Counted from the first letter of the stretch, positions 18,957 through 28,832 are shown. The stretch is DNA of 64,000 bases from Ruminococcus sp. (GCA_016290875.1 JAEEVL010000001.1:186001-250000); one strand, 5' to 3'. The notes: generated by a model not told the origin, from the sequence alone. Translations and numbers: made by a program.

Positions 18957-19746
18957 TGCTTTCCTCCTTGACTCCGAGAGCCTCAGCGAGCAGTTCTGTG
19001 AAGTAGTACACAGGCAGCTCAGAGCCGGAATTCTTTTTAAGGTTGTAGAGACACAGCGGGCAGGCTGTTATGAGCATTTCTGCGCCCTGGTTCTCAGCGG
19101 AAGTCATAACTGCCGAGCTTCTCTTCTGAGCCTGCGCCTTGTCCTCGAGGGTTATATAGCCGCCGCAGCACTCGTTGCGCTGGGAGTATATAACAGGTGT
19201 GCCGCCGATAGCACGGATAAAGTCCTCGATGATCGTAGGATTCTCCGGATCGTCCATTGCAAGCGCCTTTGAGGGACGAAGGAGCAGACAGCCGTAGTAA
19301 GCAGCGATCTTCTTCCCTGTAAAGGGATTGACGACCTTTTCCTTAAGCTTGTCAAAGCCGACTACATCCCGGAGAAGTTCAAGGTAGTGATATACAGTAG
19401 TTTCACCGGTATAGGGCTCTTCAAGCGCAAGGTAACGATTTACCTTGGAAGCCATTTCCTCGTCGCGGGAAATATCATAGTTGGTCTGCTTTATAACATT
19501 GTGGCAGGCGGAACAGACTGTGACAAGAGGAGTTTCATTCTGCTTTGCAGAGTTGAGAACTCTTACAGCCGAGAGCTTTGTAGCTATCTCGTCCTTAGCT
19601 GTTGTGTAAGCACCGCCGCAGCATTGCCAGTCAGCAGGCTCAGCAAGACTGATACCAAGAGCTTCTGCGGAAGCTATTGCATATGTATCGAGGTCTTTTG
19701 CTTTGGTCCTCAGCGTACAGCCGGGGTAATATGTAAATGTTTCCAT
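18949..19746 (-). CDS. hdrB: HdrB, CCG-domain subunit B family
   Basis: YYPGCTL, CCGG x2 (WQCCGGAY, NECCGGYI), CSACHNV, CPLCLYNL. Confidence 0.9.
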   Translation of the reverse strand: METFTYYPGCTLRTKAKDLDTYAIASAEALGISLAEPADWQCCGGAYTTAKDEIATKLSAVRVLNSAKQNETPLVTVCSACHNVIKQTNYDISRDEEMASKVNRYLALEEPYTGETTVYHYLELLRDVVGFDKLKEKVVNPFTGKKIAAYYGCLLLRPSKALAMDDPENPTIIEDFIRAIGGTPVIYSQRNECCGGYITLEDKAQAQKRSSAVMTSAENQGAEMLITACPLCLYNLKKNSGSELPVYYFTELLAEALGVKEESNE

Positions 19747-19773
19747 GGTACTTTCCTTTCTGTAACGGCTGGA

Positions 19774-21150
19774 TCAAACCATTTCCTCGGGGTGGAATAC
19801 CTCGTCGAAGTGCTCAGCTGTAAGGAAACCGAGTTCTACGCACGCTTCTTTGAGGGAAATATTGTCCTTGAAAGCTTTCTTAGCTGTCTTTGCGGCGTTC
19901 TCATATCCGATGTAGGGATTAAGAGCTGTGACGAGCATAAGAGAGTTATGGAGATTGTGATGCATCTTCTCCTTGTTAGCCTTTATACCAACAGCACAGT
20001 TCTTGTTGAAGCTGAGGATTGACTCTGCAAGGAGTCTTGCTGACTGGAGGAAGTTGTATGCGCACACGGGCATGAATACGTTTAGCTCGAAATTGCCCTG
20101 TGAAGCTGCCATACCGACTGCGACATCGTTGCCCATTACCTGTACTGCCACCATAGTTGCCTGTTCGCACTGTGTGGGGTTTACCTTGCCGGGCATGATA
20201 GAAGAACCGGGTTCGTTCTCAGGGATAAGAATCTCTCCGAGACCGTCTCTGGGACCGGATGCGAGCCATCTTACATCGTTAGCAATCTTCATCATATCAG
20301 CTGCGAGTGCCTTGAGTGCACCGTGAGCAAACACGATCTCGTCCTTGGAAGTAAGGGAGTGGAATTTATTAGGTGAAGTTACGAAGTTTTTTCCTGTGAG
20401 CTTGCTGATGGCCTCTGCAGACTTCTCTGCAAATCCTTCGGGGGCGTTGAGTCCTGTGCCGACTGCTGTACCGCCGAGTGCAAGCTCTTTGAGGTCTTCG
20501 CAAGCTGTAATGAGCATTTTCTTGTCTTTTTCAAGTGAAGCTCTCCAACCACTGATCTCCTGAGAGAACTTTATAGGAGTTGCGTCCTGGAGATGGGTAC
20601 GTCCGCTCTTTACGATGCCTTCGTTCTCTGCTTCGAGACGCTTGAATGTTGCAACAAGTGTGTCGATTGCGGGAATGACTTTGTCCTCAACTGCTAATAC
20701 AGCTGCGATGTGCATAGCTGTCGGGAAGGTATCATTGGACGACTGGCTCATGTTGATATCATCGTTGGGGTGAAGAAGCTTTTCACCTGCAAGCTCGTTA
20801 GCGCGGTTTGCGATAACTTCGTTTGCGTTCATATTGGACTGTGTACCGCTGCCTGTCTGCCAAACTACGAGGGGGAAATGCTCGTTGAGAGCACCGCTTA
20901 TTACTTCGTCGCAGGCTTTTGAGATGACTTCGAGCTTCTTGTCGGTCATTCTGTCAGGCTTGATAGAGTTGTTAGCGATTGCGGCAGCCTTTTTGAGGAT
21001 ACCGAAGGCATGTGTGATCTCACGGGGCATTGTTTCTATGCCTACGCCTATGAGGAAATTCTCGTGACTGCGTTCGGTCTGTGCGCCCCAGTATTTGTCA
21101 GCAGGCACTTTGACCTCTCCCATTGAATCATGTTCGATACGATAATCCAT
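19774..21150 (-). CDS. fumC: Class II fumarate hydratase
   Basis: GSSIMPGKVNPTQCE signature; start at MDYRIEHDSMGEVKVP. Confidence 0.95.
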   Translation of the reverse strand: MDYRIEHDSMGEVKVPADKYWGAQTERSHENFLIGVGIETMPREITHAFGILKKAAAIANNSIKPDRMTDKKLEVISKACDEVISGALNEHFPLVVWQTGSGTQSNMNANEVIANRANELAGEKLLHPNDDINMSQSSNDTFPTAMHIAAVLAVEDKVIPAIDTLVATFKRLEAENEGIVKSGRTHLQDATPIKFSQEISGWRASLEKDKKMLITACEDLKELALGGTAVGTGLNAPEGFAEKSAEAISKLTGKNFVTSPNKFHSLTSKDEIVFAHGALKALAADMMKIANDVRWLASGPRDGLGEILIPENEPGSSIMPGKVNPTQCEQATMVAVQVMGNDVAVGMAASQGNFELNVFMPVCAYNFLQSARLLAESILSFNKNCAVGIKANKEKMHHNLHNSLMLVTALNPYIGYENAAKTAKKAFKDNISLKEACVELGFLTAEHFDEVFHPEEMV

Positions 21151-21208
21151 TATATCCACTCCATTAAGATTTTTACGGCAGTATGAGCCGCGATAATGTT
21201 CTATATTA

Positions 21209-21237
21209 AGTATAACAGCAATAGCATTGAAATTCAA
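21209..21237 (-). promoter_or_regulatory. Putative promoter of fumC-hdr-flx-frd operon
   Basis: Minus strand TTGAAT-N17-TATACT, preceded by TG. Confidence 0.55.
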
Positions 21238-21267
21238 ATTCACATTCCGCATATCGCCATTCTGATA

Positions 21268-21285
21268 TTGATATATAATTAACAA
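21268..21285 (-). promoter_or_regulatory. Rex-like operator upstream of fumC
   Basis: Minus strand TTGTTAATTATATATCAA; 12 of 14 informative positions match TTGTTAANNNNTTAACAA. Confidence 0.55.
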
Positions 21286-21597
21286 TGTTTTTACAGCTTC
21301 AGCTCCATATAATAATTTGCAAATAATATATCTGAAATCATATTTGAGAAGAAGTGCGAAAATTGTTGTGCGGACGTAGAAAGATTTTTGTTGCATTTGA
21401 CTTACACTTTGACAATACAAGGTGATTTCTGTAAACAGGCTCGCAAAGTGAGATTCTGATTCCGAGTGTGCTCAGTTGTAAAAGTATAGTCAGACTATCA
21501 AAAATTTACGTTAGCAATACGAATTGAGAATATTGTTATTCGATTCTTTATATGCTTGCTGTATAAGATTGATAATTGTTTCACATTTGATATACAG

Positions 21598-21632
21598 AGT
21601 ATCGCTGCGAAGTTCTCCTTCGCAGCGATACT
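21598..21632 (-). terminator. Hairpin 3' of rex (15-bp perfect stem, no strong U tract)
   Basis: AGTATCGCTGCGAAG-TTCTC-CTTCGCAGCGATACT. Confidence 0.6.
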
Positions 21633-21642
21633 AAAGGAGTTA

Positions 21643-22287
21643 TTACTCCCCTTCTTCATCTAATCTGTTCAGTCCGTACGAGAGCGTAGTAAGACTATCG
21701 CCGAGGTGTACGTTTTCAACGAGGATGTCTTTGTGTTCGATACGTATATCGTAGTGAGTAAAGTTCCAGAATGCTTTGATACCGCAGGCAATCAGCTTCT
21801 CAGTCATTGATGCAGCTACAGATGTAGGCACACAGAGAATAGCTGAGACAGGCTTGTGCTCAGCACAGAAGCTCTCGAGTTCGCTTATATCCGATACCAA
21901 TATGTCGCCCACAGGCTTACCGATTATGTCGGGGCTGACGTCAAAGGCTCCTGTTAGGATGAATCCCTTGCTGCGGAAGTCGAGATGACTTGCGATAGCC
22001 TTACCGATGTTGCCGGCACCTATAAGTATCATTGGGGTATACTTGTCAAGACCAAGGATCTTACCGATCTCGCGCCTGAGGTCACTTACATTGTATCCAT
22101 AGCCCTGCTGACCGAATTCGCCGAAGCAGTTGAAATCCTGTCTGATCTGAGAGGCTGTAAGTCCCATCTTTTCAGAAAGCTCGCGTGATGATATGCGAAC
22201 GTAGCCGTTTGCTTCGAGCTCTCCGAGAAATCTGTGGTATCTTGGCAGCCTTCTTATAACTGAATTTGAAATAGTATTTCTTGCCAT
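21643..22287 (-). CDS. rex: Redox-sensing transcriptional repressor Rex
   Basis: N-terminal winged helix (SVIRRLPRYHRFLGEL, ELSEKMGLTASQIRQDFNCFGEFGQQGYGY) and Rossmann GAGNIGKAIA. Confidence 0.95.
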   Translation of the reverse strand: MARNTISNSVIRRLPRYHRFLGELEANGYVRISSRELSEKMGLTASQIRQDFNCFGEFGQQGYGYNVSDLRREIGKILGLDKYTPMILIGAGNIGKAIASHLDFRSKGFILTGAFDVSPDIIGKPVGDILVSDISELESFCAEHKPVSAILCVPTSVAASMTEKLIACGIKAFWNFTHYDIRIEHKDILVENVHLGDSLTTLSYGLNRLDEEGE

Positions 22288-22318
22288 TTCTATGCCTCTT
22301 TTCGGACTGACGAGGTCC

Positions 22319-23530
22319 TTACATTAATTTATCGAGTCTTGTCTTTATCTCGTCAAGGAAAGTCTTGGAGTCGACCTTCTTCTTGTTCTCGAGCTTTGAG
22401 ATGAGATAAAGATCGCCTGTCATAACGCCGTCCTCAATAGTCTGAATAGTTGCCTTTTCGAGCTTGTCAGCAAATTCACAGAGCTCAGGAGTGCTATCGA
22501 GTTCTCCCCTCTTTCTGAGAGCACCGCTCCATGCAAAGATAGTTGCAACAGAGTTTGTGGAAGTCTCTTCTCCCTTGAGGTACTTGTAATAGTGGCGCTG
22601 AACTGTACCGTGAGCAGCTTCGTACTCATAGATACCGTCAGGAGAAACGAGCACAGAAGTCATCATAGCAAGGCTTCCGTAAGCTGTGGATACCATATCA
22701 GACATAACGTCGCCGTCGTAGTTCTTGCAAGCCCAGATATATCCGCCGTTTGAACGGATAACACGAGCAACTGCGTCGTCGATAAGAGTGTAGAAATACT
22801 CTATGCCGGCTTCTGCGTACTTTTCCTTGTACTCCTTGTCGAAGATCTCCTGGAAAATATCCTTGAAACGGTGATCATACTTCTTTGAGATAGTATCCTT
22901 GGAAGCAAACCATACGTCCTGCTTGAGGTCGAGACCATAGTTGAGGCAAGCTCTTGCGAAGCCTGCGATAGAATCGTCGAGGTTGTGTAGTCCCTGGATG
23001 ATACCGTCGCACTTCTTGAAGTCGTGGATGAGCTCGCGTGTCTCGTTGCCGTTTTCGTCAGTAACAACGAGTTCAGCCTTGCTTCCCTTGTTTACGCGCA
23101 TCTCTGTATTCTTATAAACATCGCCGTAAGCGTGACGTGCGATCGTGATAGGCTTTGTCCATGTAGGGATGTATGGCTCGATGCCCTTTACGATAATAGG
23201 TGTGCGGAATACTGTTCCGTCGAGAGCTGCACGGATGGTACCGTTTGGTGACTTCCACATCTGAGTGAGGTTGTACTCAGGCATTCTTGCAGCGTTAGGT
23301 GTGATAGTTGCACACTTTACAGCTACGCCGTACTTCTTTGTAGCTTCTGCGGAGTCGATAGTTACCTGATCCTTGGTTTCCTCACGGTGCTTGAGTCCGA
23401 GGTCATAGTATTCTGTATTGAGCTCTACATATGGTTCGAGGAGAGTTTCCTTGATCCACTGCCAGAGTATTCTTGTCATCTCGTCGCCGTCCATCTCTAC
23501 GAGAGGAGTTTTCATAGTTATCTTTGCCAT
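22319..23530 (-). CDS. icd: NADP-dependent isocitrate dehydrogenase, eukaryotic-like subfamily
   Basis: [53 protein letters not shown]. Confidence 0.93.
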   Translation of the reverse strand: MAKITMKTPLVEMDGDEMTRILWQWIKETLLEPYVELNTEYYDLGLKHREETKDQVTIDSAEATKKYGVAVKCATITPNAARMPEYNLTQMWKSPNGTIRAALDGTVFRTPIIVKGIEPYIPTWTKPITIARHAYGDVYKNTEMRVNKGSKAELVVTDENGNETRELIHDFKKCDGIIQGLHNLDDSIAGFARACLNYGLDLKQDVWFASKDTISKKYDHRFKDIFQEIFDKEYKEKYAEAGIEYFYTLIDDAVARVIRSNGGYIWACKNYDGDVMSDMVSTAYGSLAMMTSVLVSPDGIYEYEAAHGTVQRHYYKYLKGEETSTNSVATIFAWSGALRKRGELDSTPELCEFADKLEKATIQTIEDGVMTGDLYLISKLENKKKVDSKTFLDEIKTRLDKLM

Positions 23531-23575
23531 TGTGGTTTACCTCCTTAGGTTTTTATCATGAAAAATCTACATACC

Positions 23576-23813
23576 ATCTGCTGTTGTGGATGATAAATAG
23601 AAAATGTCCATATCTTCGTCAGGTTCGCCGGTGCTGTCTGAGTAAGTGAAAGTGAGTTTAAGGAGAACAGCATATACAGGCTTACCGCTGTCCGGAACTG
23701 CTAAACTGCTGAGCTTCAGGTCAAATGCTTCCTCGGCATCGAGAGCTTCGCTGGTTCTTCTCTGTTTACGCTGAGCATTATACTGTTGAACTTGCCGTTT
23801 ACATCAATTCTAA
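23576..23813 (-). pseudogene. Possible remnant or unannotated coding fragment without ATG
   Basis: Minus-strand frame open without ATG: ...RRTSEALDAEEAFDLKLSSLAVPDSGKPVYAVLLKLTFTYSDSTGEPDEDMDIFYLSSTTADGM*. Confidence 0.35.
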
Positions 23814-24194
23814 CTACTCAAGTGCGAATACCACTGCAAAGTAGAGGAACACCGGGCTTATCATCAGTATATTCCTGACGATAGCCGGCATCAGCGATAA
23901 TTTGTCGTATGACACGCTCTTGTATACTCCTCCTATAATTGCGCAGAGAGTTCCGAGGGCTATATAACCGGAAAACGGAAGCTCAACGAGCCTTGCTATG
24001 GCTAGTCCGACTGCAAATCCGATGAAGTGAGGGACGAGCAGCACCAGAAAGCCGCCACCGCCTTGATTTCGTCTGCCATATCTGTCGTAGTTTCCCAGAC
24101 CGCCGTAGAGGTCTTTACTGCTGTCCTTGAGCCTTTTATCGGCTGTGCTGATGTCTGAGAAAATATCCTTGATTATCTCTTTCAGGTTCATGAT
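23814..24194 (-). CDS. Small membrane protein of unknown function
   Basis: Hydrophobic segments in C-terminal half; Gly/Tyr-rich linker. Confidence 0.6.
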   Translation of the reverse strand: MMNLKEIIKDIFSDISTADKRLKDSSKDLYGGLGNYDRYGRRNQGGGGFLVLLVPHFIGFAVGLAIARLVELPFSGYIALGTLCAIIGGVYKSVSYDKLSLMPAIVRNILMISPVFLYFAVVFALE

Positions 24195-24223
24195 ACAGCG
24201 CATGTACTATATTCCGGGGTGTA

Positions 24224-26161
24224 TTACTTCATCGACTCTCTTGTGTAGTCGAGAAGTCCGCCGGCGAGCATGATGTCCTTTGTACGTCCTGAGAGTTCGC
24301 AGAGTACGGGTATCTCATCGCCGCTTGTCTTGTTTACGACTGTGAGCTCAGACTTGCCTTCTGCAACAGCCTTTCTTACGTCAGCAAGAACGAGTTCGTC
24401 GCCCTGGCTGATCTTGTCGTAATCAGCTTCGTTCACAAATGTGAGCGGAAGGATGCCTGCATTTATGAGGTTAGCACGGTGGATACGTGCAAATGACTTA
24501 ACGAGTACAGCCTTTACGCCGAGATAGAGCGGTGCAAGTGCAGCGTGCTCTCTTGAAGAGCCCTGACCGTAGTTTGAACCGCCAACGATGATGCTCTTGC
24601 CGAGTGACTTTGCTCTCTCAGGGAAAGATTCGTCACATACTGCGAAACAGTGCTGTGAGATCTTCGGGATATTTGAACGGAGAGGAAGGATCTTTGCTCC
24701 GGCAGGCATGATGTGGTCTGTTGTGATATTGTCGCCGACCTTGAGTGAAACAGGTGCGTCTATAGTCTCAAGAAGCGGAGTTGTCTCAGGATATGGTTTG
24801 ATGTTGGGACCGCGGAGGATCTCAACGCTGTCCATCTCAGCTTCAGAAGCCGGAGGAACGACCATATTGTCATTTACTGTGAATATCTCAGGGAGCTTGA
24901 ACTCAGGCATATCGCCGAGTTCACGGGGATCTGTAAGGTAACCTGTGAGAGCTGATACAGCAGCCATTTCAGGAGATACGAGATAGATCTGACCGTCCTT
25001 TGTTCCGGAACGTCCCTCGAAGTTTCTGTTGAATGTACGGAGTGAGATACCCTTTGAGTTAGGTGACTGTCCCATACCGATGCAAGGACCGCAGGCACTT
25101 TCAAGGATACGTGCGCCAGCCTCGATGAGATCTGAGAGTGCGCCGTTCTGTGCGAGCATATTAAGAACCTGTTTTGAACCGGGAGCTATAGCAAGTGAAA
25201 CGCTCGGGTCAACTGTCTTGCCCTTGAGGATATGAGCTACCTTGAGCATATCAAGGAGTGATGAGTTTGTACATGAACCGATACATACCTGGTCAACCTT
25301 GAGTTTGCCGATCTCTTCAACGCTCTTAACATTGTCAGGAGAATGAGGACAGGCAGCAAGAGGAACGAGTTCGCTGAGATTTATAGTGAGTTCCTCGTCA
25401 TAAACTGCATCAGGATCTGCTGCGAGAGGTGTCCAAACTTCTTCACGCTGCTGAGCCTTGAGGAACTGCTTTGTAGTTTCATCTGAAGGGAAAATAGATG
25501 TAGTAGCACCAAGCTCTGCACCCATATTTGTGATAGTAGCACGCTCAGGAACTGAGAGAGTCTTGACACCCTCGCCTACGTACTCTATAACTTTGCCTAC
25601 GCCGCCCTTAACGGAGAGTCTGCGGAGGACTTCAAGGATAACGTCCTTAGCTGCTACCCAGGGACGGAGCTTTCCTGTGAGTTCTACTTTAACTACCTTA
25701 GGGCAAGTGATATAGTATGCACCGCCGCCCATAGCAACTGCAACGTCGAGTCCGCCTGCGCCGATAGCGATCATACCGATACCGCCGCCTGTGGGAGTAT
25801 GGCTGTCAGAACCGATGAGAGTCTTTCCGGGGATACCGAATCTCTCAAGGTGTACCTGATGGCAGATACCGTTGCCGGGACGTGAGAACCAGATGCCGTG
25901 CTTCTTTGCAACAGAACCGATGAAACGGTGGTCGTCAGCATTCTCGAAGCCGTTCTGAAGTGTATTATGGTCTATGTAAGCGACCGAGCGCTCAGTCTTT
26001 ACACGGGGAACGCCGATAGCCTCGAATTCAAGGTAAGCCATAGTTCCGGTAGCGTCCTGAGTAAGAGTCTGATCGATACGGATACCGATCTCTTCACCCT
26101 TGACGTATTCGCCGTCAACGAGGTGAGCGCGGAGGATTTTTTCAGTTAAAGTATAACCCAT
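24224..26161 (-). CDS. acnA: Aconitate hydratase
   Basis: IGSDSHTPTGGGIGMIAIG, CIGSCTNSS, GSNYGQGSSREHAAL. Confidence 0.95.
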   Translation of the reverse strand: MGYTLTEKILRAHLVDGEYVKGEEIGIRIDQTLTQDATGTMAYLEFEAIGVPRVKTERSVAYIDHNTLQNGFENADDHRFIGSVAKKHGIWFSRPGNGICHQVHLERFGIPGKTLIGSDSHTPTGGGIGMIAIGAGGLDVAVAMGGGAYYITCPKVVKVELTGKLRPWVAAKDVILEVLRRLSVKGGVGKVIEYVGEGVKTLSVPERATITNMGAELGATTSIFPSDETTKQFLKAQQREEVWTPLAADPDAVYDEELTINLSELVPLAACPHSPDNVKSVEEIGKLKVDQVCIGSCTNSSLLDMLKVAHILKGKTVDPSVSLAIAPGSKQVLNMLAQNGALSDLIEAGARILESACGPCIGMGQSPNSKGISLRTFNRNFEGRSGTKDGQIYLVSPEMAAVSALTGYLTDPRELGDMPEFKLPEIFTVNDNMVVPPASEAEMDSVEILRGPNIKPYPETTPLLETIDAPVSLKVGDNITTDHIMPAGAKILPLRSNIPKISQHCFAVCDESFPERAKSLGKSIIVGGSNYGQGSSREHAALAPLYLGVKAVLVKSFARIHRANLINAGILPLTFVNEADYDKISQGDELVLADVRKAVAEGKSELTVVNKTSGDEIPVLCELSGRTKDIMLAGGLLDYTRESMK

Positions 26162-26221
26162 TGTAGATCATTCCTTTCAATTCATAAGAATACACACTTA
26201 TTTTACTACATTTCAACGAGT

Positions 26222-26239
26222 TTGTCAAGAATTAAACAA
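26222..26239 (-). promoter_or_regulatory. Rex-like operator overlapping acn -35
   Basis: Minus strand TTGTTTAATTCTTGACAA; overlaps -35 TTGACA of TTGACA-N17-TAAAAT; 12 of 14 informative positions match. Confidence 0.55.
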
Positions 26240-26394
26240 TATTTTATTGCTGTTTGACGCTATGTTTTTGTACCATTTAAGCAAATATGAGTTTGGATTG
26301 TGTTCATAATAGTTTGATGGCTGGAATTGAAGTTAGCCAAACAATGAAACAGTGATAATGAAAAAGGACAGACAATGCGTCTGTCCTTTGTTTA

Positions 26395-26895
26395 TTAGTA
26401 ATAGTAGTGGTATATCTCCGGTAACTCGGAAAATGCAAGAAGCAGGAATACAAATAATGTCAGTAAAAATACAAACAGATGTGGCGTTATGCTCTTCGCT
26501 CCGAGGTTGGATTTCTTTTCGTCATCGCCTATCATATATACGTTAATAATGAACGGCGGACACTTTGGCATCGAAAATGAAAATTCGCGGCTGTACTCAA
26601 TGTTGTTACGGTCAGTCCATATGACTGGGTATTTAATTTGAATAGTATTGCTGTTATCCTGAGAGTCGATGTTCGATAAGATCCGTTCATCATCATAGTC
26701 GAAAATGGATAATGACGATTCAATATCGGATGTCTGAGCTTCTTTTTTGTATTCTGTCCTCATGACACAGATTCCTTTATAGAGGTCGCCGCGGAGCATA
26801 ATGTAGATGTTGCTTATCAGCCGCCATAGCTCCCGTAAAAGGACTATGCCTACAAATATTGTAAACGAACCGAATAATACGATAATTCCAGGCAT
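26395..26895 (-). CDS. Membrane protein of unknown function
   Basis: N- and C-terminal TM segments, abuts lysA stop. Confidence 0.6.
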   Translation of the reverse strand: MPGIIVLFGSFTIFVGIVLLRELWRLISNIYIMLRGDLYKGICVMRTEYKKEAQTSDIESSLSIFDYDDERILSNIDSQDNSNTIQIKYPVIWTDRNNIEYSREFSFSMPKCPPFIINVYMIGDDEKKSNLGAKSITPHLFVFLLTLFVFLLLAFSELPEIYHYYY

Positions 26896-28193
26896 CAGAC
26901 GTCGTTTCTGATGATGTCTTCAGGAGTCTCGCGCTTTACTGCTATTCTGGATTCGCCGCCGTTTACGAAAACTACTGCCGGCTTGGGTATGCGGTTGTAG
27001 TTTGAGGACATAGAGTAGTTGTATGCTCCTGTTGCGAGAACTGCAAGTGTATCTCCGCTTTCTGCGTGCTGGAGTGGCATATTCTCACCGATGAGATCGC
27101 CGCTCTCACAGCATTTGCCTGCGATGGTGACCTTCTCGGTTCTCTCCTGTGAAGCCTTGTTTGCAACAACTGCTTCATATTCAGACTGGTAGAGGATATA
27201 TCTCGGGTTGTCGGGCATACCGCCGTCGATAGATATGTAAGTTCTGATGCCGGGTATCTCCTTGCGTGCGCCCACTTTGTAGAGTGTTATGCCAGCCGGA
27301 GCAGCGATAGAACGGCCAGGTTCGATGAACATATAAGGCTGGTCAATGCCGAGCTTTGCACATTCCTTTGCCACAACTCCGGAAACTCTCTCGATGTAGT
27401 TCTCGAAAGGCGCAGGATCGTGTTCGTTGAGGTACTTGATACCAAAGCCGCCGCCGAGATTGAGACCTCTTACAGTGAAGCCAAGCTCGTTTTTGATCTG
27501 AGCGATGAAGCCAAGCATAACTCTTGCAGCCTGTTCAAACGGCTCAATGTCGAATATCTGTGAACCAATGTGGCAGTGAAGTCCCATGAGGTCAATATTC
27601 TCACAGTTTACAGCTTCTTTTACAGCTTCCATTGCTTCGCCTGTTTCGAGCGCAAAACCGAATTTACTGTCTATCTGACCTGTGAGTACGGCTTTGTGAG
27701 TGTGAGCGTCGATGCCGGGTTTGATACGGAACATTATCTGCGGCTTTACGCCTTTTTCACCAGCTATTCTCTCGAGCCTGTGAAGCTCGGGGATATTGTC
27801 AACGATGATGTGTCCAACGCCGCTCTCAAGAGCGTAAGCAAGCTCTTCATCGGTTTTGTTGTTTCCATGGAAACCAACTTTATCCATCGGGAAGCCTGCG
27901 CTCTTTGCTGTGTAGAGCTCACCTATGGAAACAGCGTCAAGACCGTCACCTTCGCTGGCAACTATTCTGCACATCTCTTTGCAGCAGAAAGCTTTTGAAG
28001 CATAGTGGACTTCTCCCTTGCCGCCGTAGAATTTACGCATACTGTCGTGGAAACGACGGAGGTTCTTTCTTACAAGCTCCTCGTCCATAACATAGAGCGG
28101 AGTTCCGTACTGTTCCGCAAGTGATACTGTGTCTATTCCGCCGATAGTCAGGTTGCCCTGAGAATTTACAGCGAGGTTTTCAGATACGAACAT
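26895..28193 (-). CDS. lysA: Diaminopimelate decarboxylase
   Basis: YASKAFCCKEM PLP lysine, GLNLGGGFGIKY, CESGDLIGE. Confidence 0.95.
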   Translation of the reverse strand: MFVSENLAVNSQGNLTIGGIDTVSLAEQYGTPLYVMDEELVRKNLRRFHDSMRKFYGGKGEVHYASKAFCCKEMCRIVASEGDGLDAVSIGELYTAKSAGFPMDKVGFHGNNKTDEELAYALESGVGHIIVDNIPELHRLERIAGEKGVKPQIMFRIKPGIDAHTHKAVLTGQIDSKFGFALETGEAMEAVKEAVNCENIDLMGLHCHIGSQIFDIEPFEQAARVMLGFIAQIKNELGFTVRGLNLGGGFGIKYLNEHDPAPFENYIERVSGVVAKECAKLGIDQPYMFIEPGRSIAAPAGITLYKVGARKEIPGIRTYISIDGGMPDNPRYILYQSEYEAVVANKASQERTEKVTIAGKCCESGDLIGENMPLQHAESGDTLAVLATGAYNYSMSSNYNRIPKPAVVFVNGGESRIAVKRETPEDIIRNDV

Positions 28194-28220
28194 TTAAGAT
28201 CATTCCTTTCAGTTTACGGC

Positions 28221-28832
28221 TCAGTCTTCTTCGTCTTCGCCGTTATCGTCTGCGATGTCTTCGATTATCGAGCGCAGTTCATCAACGCCCTCACCTGTCT
28301 GTGAGGAAAAGGCTATGTGATGTATTTCGTCAAAACACGGTATTTCAGACACAAAAGCTTCCATACGCTTGGTGCGTTCGGTCTTGTTCAGTTTATCGGC
28401 TTTAGTGAGCACGATTACGAACGGTGTTTCCGTGTCTATGAGATAATTTATCATATTTACGTCGTCATTTGTCGGCTTGTGACGCATATCCACAAGCATG
28501 AACACGAGCCTGAGGTCGCGCTCTGAGTTGAGGTATCCTTCGATTAGTCCTGCCCAGCGTTCCTTTTCACTCTTGGAGACCTTTGCGTAGCCGTAACCCG
28601 GCAGGTCTACAAGATAGATGTGCTCAAGCCCGAAGAAGTTTATAGTTGCTGTCTTTCCGGGGACTGAGCTTACTCTTGCGAGGTTGCGCCTGTTCAGGAG
28701 TTTATTTATCAGAGTGGACTTTCCGACGTTGGAATGCCCTGCGAAGGCTATTTCGATGCGTTCGGGGGCGGGTATCTGGGAGAATTTACCATATGCTGCG
28801 GTGAATTCTGCCTTGTTGTAATTGAGCTTCAT
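28221..28832 (-). CDS. engB: Ribosome biogenesis GTP-binding protein YsxC/EngB
   Basis: AGHSNVGKSTLINKL, DLPGYGYAKV, LTKADKL. Confidence 0.94.
   Translation of the reverse strand: MKLNYNKAEFTAAYGKFSQIPAPERIEIAFAGHSNVGKSTLINKLLNRRNLARVSSVPGKTATINFFGLEHIYLVDLPGYGYAKVSKSEKERWAGLIEGYLNSERDLRLVFMLVDMRHKPTNDDVNMINYLIDTETPFVIVLTKADKLNKTERTKRMEAFVSEIPCFDEIHHIAFSSQTGEGVDELRSIIEDIADDNGEDEED

Noticed and set aside
28195-28220. Lysine riboswitch upstream of lysA
   Set aside because: Gap to the upstream gene is only about 27 bp, far too short.
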